Source of the DNA: Bacteroidia bacterium
GTDB taxonomy: Bacteria > Planctomycetota > Phycisphaerae > Phycisphaerales > SM1A02
Assembly: GCA_030054235.1 (NCBI GenBank)
Contig: JASGCG010000016.1
Coordinates: 1 to 12,325, forward strand
Length of the DNA stretch: 12,325 nt
Direction of reading: 5' to 3'
Shown piece by piece: positions 6,615 through 11,751 of this stretch. Position 1 is the stretch's first letter. The number at the start of each line of letters is the position of its first letter. Below the pieces are notes generated by a model that worked only from the letters and a program-made list of their open reading frames with translations, was not told where the DNA came from and did no database searches. A program made the translations under genes and the position numbers.

Positions 6615-8162
6615 TCAGACCTTCATCAAGGGCGGCAGTTCTCGGCGCTTGAAGAAGACCGGCACCTCAAGCGAGAACGTGCTGCCTTCGCCGGGTGCCG
6701 AGTGGAGCGCAACGGTCGCGCCGAGCAGCCCCGCAAGTTCTTTGCAGATCGACAGGCCCAGCCCCGTGCCGCTGTGGCGGCGCGTGTGGCTGGCATCGAC
6801 CTGGCGGAACTTCTCGAAGATCGACTCCTGCATGTCGGGCGGAATGCCCGGTCCACGGTCCACGACGCTCAACCTGACCGACTGCCCACGTTCGCCGGAT
6901 CGGACGAGCTGCGCCACGACGCGCACCGTCGATCCTTCGGGGCTGAACTTGATCGCGTTGGACAGGAAGTTGTAGAGCACCTGCCGGACCTTGCCGCCAT
7001 CGGTCTCGACCGGTGGCAAGCCATCCTCGACCTGCGTCTCGACCTCGATCTTCCTCGCCATCGCCTGCGGGCGCATCAGGGCTTGCAGGCCTTCGACGAC
7101 ATCGGCGATCGACGTCGGCGCCACCGTGACCTCCATGCGGCCGGCCTCGATCTTCGCCATGTCGAGCAGTTCGTTGATCATGTCGAGCAGCATGCGGCCG
7201 CTCTGCAGGATGTTCGTGATGTAGCGGCGGCGCTTGGGATCGGCGCTCGGATCGTTGCGGGCGATCTCGTCGAGCAATTCCGCGAAGCCGATGATCGAGT
7301 TGAGCGGCGTGCGCAGCTCGTGGCTCACGTTCGCCAGGAACTCGCTCTTGAGGCGGTTGCTCTCGAAGAGGCCGACGTTGGCTTCCTTGAGCTCGACCAC
7401 CTTCAGGTCGAGCCCCTCGTTGAGCTGGCGCAGTTGTGCCTGGGCGCGCTGCATCTCGCCGAGCATCGCGTCGAGCGCGGCCGACAGGCGGCCGATGGAG
7501 TCGCCGGTCTCGATGGCCGAGCGCGCCGAGAGATCGCCCCGGGCGGCACGTTCAGCCGTCTCGCGCAGCCGTTCGAGCGGCGGGCCGTAGACCCGGCGCT
7601 GGATCGTCATCGACACGACCACCAGCGCGGCCACCGCACCCAGCCCGACGCCCACGACCATGACCCGATTGGCGACCACCAGACCGTCGCTGATGGGGCT
7701 GCTGCGCTCGATCACGATGACCGCGCGGAGTGCTTCATCGCTGCGCACCGCCGTCGAGAAATCAATGCGGGACGGGTCGAGCACGCGCCGCCACTCCGCC
7801 TCGCGCACGGCGCGCGCGTAGCGGTACGTCGTGCGGCTATCCTCGGTCACCCAGCTGAAGCGTTCGCGCGATGCACCATCCCGCTCGAATTCCTCGGCAG
7901 CGTCGGCGATCCACGGCGCATCGGATGCAAGCGACGGCGCCTCGACCAGCCGCATCGCCATCGGAACGTCCTGCGTGCTGCCCAGCGAGAAGCCGTTGGC
8001 CAGCCAGGTCTCGGCGACCTGCCGCGCGATCTCGCGCTGGCTTTCGGCGACCGTGACCGTGAAGCGGTTCCACGGCACCCAGAGCGCCGCGGCAAGGATG
8101 GCAGCGGACGCCGCGCCGAAGAGGAGCGTCGCGCTGCTGGAGAGTGAGATGCCGCGCCGCAT
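6615..8162 (-). CDS. Membrane-bound sensor histidine kinase (HAMP-HisKA-HATPase_c)
   Basis: 515 aa from the ATG at 8162; the open frame extends to 8303 but has no better start. TM1 (about 10-30), a periplasmic sensor region (about 31-164) and TM2 (about 165-187) precede a HAMP linker (about 188-240) and a short coiled coil (about 237-270). The HisKA H-box FLANVSHELRTPLNSI has phospho-acceptor His281. The HATPase_c domain shows N-box NFLSNAIKF (Asn402), G1 DRGPGIP (435-441), F-box FEKFRQ (about 449-454) and G2 GTGLGLSI (465-472). All catalytic boxes are intact. The sensor region recalls DUF3365/Tll0287-like domains but lacks a heme-type CxxCH, so the signal is unknown. No response regulator is in the window, making this an orphan kinase here. 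It is divergent from the zinc-finger gene at 8199 with only 36 bases between starts. Confidence 0.9.
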   Translation of the reverse strand: MRRGISLSSSATLLFGAASAAILAAALWVPWNRFTVTVAESQREIARQVAETWLANGFSLGSTQDVPMAMRLVEAPSLASDAPWIADAAEEFERDGASRERFSWVTEDSRTTYRYARAVREAEWRRVLDPSRIDFSTAVRSDEALRAVIVIERSSPISDGLVVANRVMVVGVGLGAVAALVVVSMTIQRRVYGPPLERLRETAERAARGDLSARSAIETGDSIGRLSAALDAMLGEMQRAQAQLRQLNEGLDLKVVELKEANVGLFESNRLKSEFLANVSHELRTPLNSIIGFAELLDEIARNDPSADPKRRRYITNILQSGRMLLDMINELLDMAKIEAGRMEVTVAPTSIADVVEGLQALMRPQAMARKIEVETQVEDGLPPVETDGGKVRQVLYNFLSNAIKFSPEGSTVRVVAQLVRSGERGQSVRLSVVDRGPGIPPDMQESIFEKFRQVDASHTRRHSGTGLGLSICKELAGLLGATVALHSAPGEGSTFSLEVPVFFKRRELPPLMKV

Positions 8163-8171
8163 CGCGCAGGG

Positions 8172-8177
8172 AGCATA
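8172..8177 (-). promoter_or_regulatory. -10 element of the histidine kinase gene
   Basis: On the minus strand TATGCT (plus-strand AGCATA) lies 9 nt upstream of the ATG at 8162. It matches TATAAT at four of six positions. Transcription starting about 7 nt downstream would leave a leader of only two or three bases, so the mRNA is predicted nearly leaderless. It lies back to back with the plus-strand hexamer at 8187-8192, only 9 bases away, so RNA polymerase probably cannot occupy both promoters at once. Confidence 0.42.
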
Positions 8178-8186
8178 GTGGGTGGC

Positions 8187-8192
8187 TAGGCT
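8187..8192 (+). promoter_or_regulatory. -10 element, predicted leaderless promoter of the zinc-finger gene
   Basis: TAGGCT, within the octamer GCTAGGCT at 8185-8192, ends exactly 6 nt before the GTG at 8199. Spacing and octamer are the same as upstream of the ABC permease. The hexamer position supports the GTG over the in-frame ATG at 8235. The linker CTCCTCCC cannot act as a Shine-Dalgarno sequence. No -35 element is visible. Confidence 0.5.
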
Positions 8193-8198
8193 CCTCCC

Positions 8199-8540
8199 GT
8201 GCACCAGCCCGGCGCGAATCCAAATGACCTTCGCATGGAGGACGTGCTCTGCGACTTCTGCGCCGCGGCGTGGACGCCGGAGCGTGCAATGGTCGAGGGC
8301 CACCGTGGTTCATGCATCTGCCATGCGTGCCTCGCCGTGGCCTACGCCGAACTGTCGCCGCAGCCCGCGCGCCAACCGATCGGCCAAGGCCCATGCACGA
8401 TGTGCCTGGAGGACCGCGGCGAACCGCACTGGCAGAGTCCGGCCCGTGATGCGGCGCGGATCTGCCGGCGCTGCGCGCGCATGGCTGCGGTCGTGCTCGA
8501 GCGCGATCCCGATGCGGGCTGGTCGCGACCCCAGGCGTGA
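8199..8540 (+). CDS. Small protein with two ClpX-like four-cysteine zinc fingers
   Basis: 113 aa, starting at GTG 8199 and chosen from the promoter spacing; ATG 8235 is an alternative that would still keep all cysteines. Two Cys4 clusters share identical spacing. The first is Cys18-x2-Cys21-x19-Cys41-x2-Cys44, with an extra Cys39. The second is Cys66-x2-Cys69-x19-Cys89-x2-Cys92. The first, CDFC...MVEG...CICHACL, closely recalls the ClpX zinc-binding domain, a treble-clef dimerisation and adaptor-binding fold (CxFC...LIAGP...ICxxC). No AAA+ module follows. It probably binds two zinc ions and mediates protein or nucleic-acid contacts; the actual role is unknown. It is divergent from the sensor kinase and 34 bases upstream of trmB, which has its own -10 element. 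Confidence 0.72.
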   Translation: MHQPGANPNDLRMEDVLCDFCAAAWTPERAMVEGHRGSCICHACLAVAYAELSPQPARQPIGQGPCTMCLEDRGEPHWQSPARDAARICRRCARMAAVVLERDPDAGWSRPQA

Positions 8541-8562
8541 GCGTGCGGGCGCGCGCCTTCCG

Positions 8563-8568
8563 TACACT
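8563..8568 (+). promoter_or_regulatory. -10 element, predicted leaderless promoter of trmB
   Basis: TACACT fits TANNNT and ends exactly 6 nt before the ATG at 8575. The intervening CGTTGC has no Shine-Dalgarno sequence. The hexamer lies in the 34-base gap after the zinc-finger gene, so trmB can be transcribed on its own. No -35 hexamer is recognisable 16-18 nt upstream. Confidence 0.5.
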
Positions 8569-8574
8569 CGTTGC

Positions 8575-9258
8575 ATGAGCTTCGGCCTTGGACACGGACG
8601 CGACCTTGACCCCGGCGACTGGGGCATGGACCAGAAGGACCTGCCGCCCTTCGCGCAGGGGAAGTGGGATCCCCGTCGGTGGTTCGCCCAACCCGAGCGC
8701 CGGTTCGAGCTCGAGATCGGCTCCGGCAAGGGCACGTTCCTCCTGCAGCAGGCACCGCTCGAACCGATGACCAACTTCCTCGGCATGGAGTGGACCAACG
8801 AGTTCTACCGCTACGCGGCCGACCGGCTCCGTCGCCACGAGGTCGCCAACGTTCGGCTCATGCGCGCGAATGCCGTCGAGTTCATCAGGCATTGGTGCCC
8901 GACGGGCATCTGCTCGGTCATCCATCTCTACTTCAGCGACCCATGGCCGAAGACCCGACATCACAAGCGGCGCGTGGTCCAGGACCAGTCGCTCGGGGAC
9001 ATGCACGGTGCACTCGCCCCGGGCGGCGAACTTCGCATCGTGACCGACCATGTGGAGCTGTGGGCGTGGTACGAGGAGCACGCCGCACGCAACGCGCACC
9101 TCTTCGACCGGATCGCCTTCGATCGCCCGGCCAGCGCCGGCGAGGGCGAGGTCGTGGGCACCAACTTCGAGCGCAAGTTCCGTCGCGAGGGCCGGCCGTT
9201 CCATGCGATGACGTTGCGTCGTCGCGAGCCTGCGGCGGCCGTCACTCAGGGGTCGTAG
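8575..9258 (+). CDS. trmB: tRNA (guanine-N7-)-methyltransferase
   Basis: 227 aa, a normal size for bacterial TrmB, which methylates G46 in the tRNA variable loop using S-adenosylmethionine. The SAM-binding start of the Rossmann fold is FELEIGSGKGTFLL (44-57). Next come the second acidic strand NFLGMEW (67-73), the catalytic and tRNA-binding signature FSDPWPKTRHHKRR (120-133), the GGELRIVTDH strand (150-159) and the C-terminal TNFERKF motif (196-202). All are intact. The N-terminal 40 residues include a Gly/Asp-rich lead and a conserved-looking 'PFAQGKWDPRRWF' segment. The last 13 bases overlap the convergent panD gene tail to tail. Confidence 0.95.
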   Translation: MSFGLGHGRDLDPGDWGMDQKDLPPFAQGKWDPRRWFAQPERRFELEIGSGKGTFLLQQAPLEPMTNFLGMEWTNEFYRYAADRLRRHEVANVRLMRANAVEFIRHWCPTGICSVIHLYFSDPWPKTRHHKRRVVQDQSLGDMHGALAPGGELRIVTDHVELWAWYEEHAARNAHLFDRIAFDRPASAGEGEVVGTNFERKFRREGRPFHAMTLRRREPAAAVTQGS

Positions 9259-9614
9259 CGGATCACGCGACCCACGGTGTTGCCGGGTCCGACCAGCACG
9301 ACCTTGGGCGAGTGCACGGCGAGTTCCTCGGTGGACAGGTGGCAGAAGCTCATGATGAGCACCGTGTTGCCGGTTGCGGTCAGCTTCGCTGCAGCGCCGT
9401 TCACGCCGATGACCCCGCTGCCGCGCTCGCCGCGGAAGACATAGGTCTCGAACCGATTCATGCTGTCGACATCGGCCACGAGCACCTTCTCGTTCGGGCG
9501 CATGCCGACCGCATCGAGCAGGTCCTCGTCGATGGTGATCGAACCCATGTACGCCGGGTCGCAGAACGTGACCTTGGCCGCATGGATCTTGGCGAAGAGC
9601 GCCTCACGAAGCAT
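9246..9614 (-). CDS. panD: Aspartate 1-decarboxylase (pyruvoyl type) proenzyme
   Basis: 122 aa. Makes beta-alanine from L-aspartate for pantothenate and coenzyme A synthesis. The proenzyme cleaves itself between Gly24 and Ser25 (MGSITID at 23-29), turning Ser25 into the pyruvoyl cofactor. The cleavage position is the same as in the E. coli enzyme. Conserved Lys9 (FAKIHAAKVT), the FETYVFRGERGSG segment carrying the conserved Tyr, and VNGAAA are present. The frame stays open upstream, but the ATG at 9614 gives the canonical N-terminus. It starts one base after the rsfS stop (TGA-C-ATG), so translation is probably coupled. It is last in the rpsU-rsfS-panD operon and overlaps the end of trmB by 13 bases. 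Confidence 0.95.
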   Translation of the reverse strand: MLREALFAKIHAAKVTFCDPAYMGSITIDEDLLDAVGMRPNEKVLVADVDSMNRFETYVFRGERGSGVIGVNGAAAKLTATGNTVLIMSFCHLSTEELAVHSPKVVLVGPGNTVGRVIRYDP

Positions 9615-9615
9615 G

Positions 9616-10014
9616 TCAGGCCGCCTCGCCGGCTCCGCCTGACTTGCGCCAGGTGACCCGCTCCGCATCGCCCCACAGCCCCTCGAGGTCGTAGTACGCA
9701 CGCTGGTTGGGCTCGAAGAGATGCACCACCACCGAGACGAAGTCGATGATGATCCAGCTCGAACCCGTATCGGTGCTCGATCGGAACGCGGGAGAACCCT
9801 GTGCCTTGCCGAGCTTCATCAGCTGCTCGCCCACGCCTGCGAGTTGGCGCGCGCTGGTGCCGGAGGCGATCAGGAAGTAGTCGCACACCTGGCTTTGCGC
9901 CCCAACGGACAGCAAGAGCACATCAGTGCACTTCAGGTCATTCGCGAGCCGCGCCAGCTCGATGGCCAGCGCTCGCGATGCCGAGGTGTCGGGCTTGGCG
10001 GTCCGCCTGGCCAT
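9616..10014 (-). CDS. rsfS: Ribosome silencing factor RsfS (Iojap/DUF143)
   Basis: 132 aa. RsfS binds uL14 on the 50S subunit and blocks subunit joining when nutrients are short. Family motifs are present: the helix ALAIELARLANDLKCTDVLLL, DYFLIASGTSARQ (45-57), SSWIIIDFVSVVVHLF (85-100) and RAYYDLEGLWGDA (105-117). The last two correspond to the 'WxxxDFxxVVVHxF...R.YYxLExLWxDA' core. It begins 9 bases after rpsU and runs directly into panD. The usual partners of rsfS (nadD, rlmH) are absent. Linkage with rpsU fits a ribosome-associated role. Confidence 0.95.
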   Translation of the reverse strand: MARRTAKPDTSASRALAIELARLANDLKCTDVLLLSVGAQSQVCDYFLIASGTSARQLAGVGEQLMKLGKAQGSPAFRSSTDTGSSWIIIDFVSVVVHLFEPNQRAYYDLEGLWGDAERVTWRKSGGAGEAA

Positions 10015-10023
10015 GCCGGCGGA

Positions 10024-10311
10024 TCAGTCCTTGCTGCGGCCACGGCCACCGGGGCCGCGCTTCAGCTTGGACTTGGCGGGCTGGGCAGGACGGGCCGAGC
10101 GGCCGGCAGCCTTGGCGGCAGCGGCGCGACGGGCGGCCATGCGCAGGCCTTCGCGACGGATGTCCATGCGGCGCTTGACTTCCGAGGGCTTCTCATGGAA
10201 CTGGCGAGCCTTCAGGTCCTTGGTCAGACCTTCCTTCTCGCAGAGCTTCTTGAAGCGACGGACCATCTGTTCGACCGTCTCATTGCCGCGTGACTTCACT
10301 CGAATGGGCAT
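10024..10311 (-). CDS. rpsU: Small ribosomal subunit protein bS21 with extended C-terminus
   Basis: 95 aa. The start is the ATG at 10311, giving MPIRVKSRGNETVEQMVRRF; the open frame extends upstream but the bS21 homology begins here. A GAGG on the minus strand about 8 nt upstream can serve as Shine-Dalgarno sequence. The core (residues 1-60: VRRFKKLCEKEGLTKDLK, FHEKPSEVKRR) is canonical bS21, which sits near the anti-Shine-Dalgarno end of 16S rRNA and aids initiation. Residues about 60-95 are an Ala/Arg/Lys/Gly-rich tail beyond the usual length of about 65-70 aa. The tail is probably disordered and RNA-binding. It is first gene of the rpsU-rsfS-panD operon. Confidence 0.95.
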   Translation of the reverse strand: MPIRVKSRGNETVEQMVRRFKKLCEKEGLTKDLKARQFHEKPSEVKRRMDIRREGLRMAARRAAAAKAAGRSARPAQPAKSKLKRGPGGRGRSKD

Positions 10312-10351
10312 TCGTTCGTCCTCAGGGGTGTTCGGGAATTCCGAGTCGGGC

Positions 10352-10380
10352 AGTAGACCACGGCCGAGCCGTCGCCGCAA
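10352..10380 (-). promoter_or_regulatory. Candidate promoter of the rpsU-rsfS-panD operon
   Basis: On the minus strand TTGCGG (10380-10375) and TCTACT (10357-10352) are separated by exactly 17 bases. The -35 matches TTGACA at four positions if the central mismatch is allowed, and the -10 matches TATAAT at four of six. Transcription would begin near 10345, leaving a leader of about 34 nt that includes the GAGG before the rpsU ATG. The candidate is weak in sequence but right in geometry. Confidence 0.35.
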
Positions 10381-10392
10381 CCCCGTGCAGGC

Positions 10393-10412
10393 TAGGCTTT
10401 CGATCACGGAGG
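10393..10412 (+). promoter_or_regulatory. -10 element and Shine-Dalgarno of the NYN-domain gene
   Basis: TAGGCT at 10393-10398, within the third copy of the octamer GCTAGGCT (10391-10398), is followed by a strong GGAGG at 10408-10412, 5 nt before the ATG at 10418. The transcript would start near 10405 and carry a leader of about 13 nt. The same -10 octamer is thus used here with a leader and a ribosome-binding site, in contrast to the permease and zinc-finger genes. It is divergent from the rpsU promoter. Confidence 0.48.
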
Positions 10413-10417
10413 TCGAG

Positions 10418-11026
10418 ATGCCCCTGGTCCTTGATGCCTATAACGTGCTGCACGTCTCGGGGGTGCTTCCCCCGGACATGGCCGGCATGGGGCCCCACGA
10501 CCTCGTGGAGACGATCACGAGCTCTCGATACCGCGGTCAGTCGATCTGGATGGTCTTCGATGGGCTTCCCACCGCGATCCTCGGCCAGTCGCCACGCATG
10601 ATCGATGCCTATCGCCCCGCACCCATGGAAGTGGGCGATGCCGTCTACCACTTCAGCGGACCCCGATCGAACGCCGATGCCGTCATCGCCGAGCTCGTGA
10701 CCCGCAGCAGCGCACCGACGCGATTGCTCGTGGTGAGCAGCGACCACGCCGTGCAACGCACCGCGCGCCGGCGCCGATGCAAGGTCATCGACAGCGCGAC
10801 GTTCCTGCAGCACCTCGTGCACGATGTGCGGCACGGTCCGCCGCGCGATCGGCTCGGCGGCAAGCCAAGCGGTCCGCTCTCGCGCGACCAGGTGCAGGCG
10901 TGGCTGCGGTACTTCGGCGTCGAGCCGACCGAGCCGCCGCCCAAGCCCGTGGCGCCGCCGCTCCCGCAGCTTCGCGTCACCGATCACGGTCCAGCAGCAC
11001 GACGAACACGAAGGCCCAGAGCATGA
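10418..11026 (+). CDS. NYN/PIN-domain ribonuclease-like protein (YacP-like)
   Basis: 202 aa; start fixed by GGAGG 5 nt upstream of the ATG. The first strand LVLDAYNVL (Asp6, Asn9) is the NYN signature. Further acidic residues fall where the PIN-like active site expects them: FDG (Asp48), SNADAVI (Asp87) and VVSSDHAVQRTARRRRC (Asp109). These suggest a metal-dependent RNase like YacP/Rae1, which in Bacillus cuts mRNA in the ribosomal A site. The catalytic Asp set appears complete. The C-terminal third (about 140-202) is Pro/Arg-rich and probably disordered, which is not part of the compact family fold. The stop overlaps the pdxH start (ATGA at 11023-11026), so the two form a translationally coupled operon. 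It is divergent from rpsU-rsfS. Substrate is unknown. Confidence 0.85.
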   Translation: MPLVLDAYNVLHVSGVLPPDMAGMGPHDLVETITSSRYRGQSIWMVFDGLPTAILGQSPRMIDAYRPAPMEVGDAVYHFSGPRSNADAVIAELVTRSSAPTRLLVVSSDHAVQRTARRRRCKVIDSATFLQHLVHDVRHGPPRDRLGGKPSGPLSRDQVQAWLRYFGVEPTEPPPKPVAPPLPQLRVTDHGPAARRTRRPRA

Positions 11027-11679
11027 GCTTCATCCGCCCCCACCCCGATCGCACCGTCGCCACGGCGGGCATCACTCCCGCTCCCACCGACTTCGAGCAT
11101 CCACCTGCGGATCCCGTGCCGTGGGCGATGCGATGGCTCGACGAAGCCATGCGACTGCCGACGCCCAACCCCAACTCGCTCTACCTCGCGACCACGTCGG
11201 CCGATGGACGGCCGTCGGTCCGCACGGTGCTCCTGCGTTCTTTCGATGTGCACGGCGCCGTCTTCTTCACCAACCGGCAGAGCGACAAGGGCCAGGCCCT
11301 TCAGGCCACGCATCGCGCGGCCCTGCTCATGCATTGGGATCACCTCGATCGGCAGCTGCGCATCGAGGGCGCCGTGACCCACACCACAGAAGCGGAGAGC
11401 GATGCGTACTTCGCGCAGCGGCCCCGCGACTCGCAGCTCAACGCATGGGCGAGCGACCAGAGCCGACCGGTGTCGGGCATGGCCGCCATGCGCGAGCGGC
11501 AGCAGCAGGCACACGCACGATTCGAAGGGCAGCCGGTGCCGAGGCCACCGCACTGGGGCGGGTACCGCATCGCGCTCGAGCGTGTGGAGTTCTGGCAGGG
11601 CGACCCCTACCGATTCCACGACCGCGTCGTGTACGCGCGCACCGGCGCAGGCTGGACCGCCACGCGCCTCATGCCCTGA
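11023..11679 (+). CDS. pdxH: Pyridoxamine/pyridoxine 5'-phosphate oxidase
   Basis: 218 aa, the usual length. Oxidises PNP or PMP to pyridoxal 5'-phosphate with FMN and O2, in PLP synthesis and salvage. Motifs in order: DPVPWAMRWLDEAMRL (substrate/N-terminal helix), NSLYLATTSADGRPSVRTVLLRSFD (51-75, first FMN strands), VFFTNRQSDKGQAL (80-93), LLMHWDHLDRQLRIEGAV (101-118), FAQRPRDSQLNAWASDQS (130-147), PPHWGGYRIALERVEFWQG (175-193), HDRVVY (199-204) and the C-terminal RLMP (normally RLAP). The ATG at 11023 overlaps the NYN gene stop; the in-frame extension upstream is out-of-family and rejected. It is followed after 72 bases by the convergent dnaE end. Confidence 0.96.
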   Translation: MSFIRPHPDRTVATAGITPAPTDFEHPPADPVPWAMRWLDEAMRLPTPNPNSLYLATTSADGRPSVRTVLLRSFDVHGAVFFTNRQSDKGQALQATHRAALLMHWDHLDRQLRIEGAVTHTTEAESDAYFAQRPRDSQLNAWASDQSRPVSGMAAMRERQQQAHARFEGQPVPRPPHWGGYRIALERVEFWQGDPYRFHDRVVYARTGAGWTATRLMP

Positions 11680-11751
11680 GTCGCGCACGTCGGGAGCGCG
11701 CTCCGTGGAAGCGGCTTGGCGCCGAGGCATCCGCCCGAAGCAACGATCGTC

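Noticed and set aside
6702..8147. Plus-strand open frame of 481 codons opposite the histidine kinase
   Set aside because: The minus frame carries every kinase box intact; the plus frame is a composition shadow.
10312..10407. N-terminal extension of bS21 and overlap with the NYN gene promoter
   Set aside because: The open frame continues, but bS21 homology begins at MPIRVKS with a GAGG upstream; the extension has no family support.
10777..11022. In-frame N-terminal extension of PdxH
   Set aside because: It overlaps the NYN gene, is Ala/Arg-rich without PdxH motifs, and the ATGA junction gives a normal-length enzyme.
11693..11704. Palindrome GGAGCGCGCTCC between pdxH and dnaE as a terminator
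   Set aside because: It leaves almost no loop and is not followed by a T-run on either strand; too weak to annotate.
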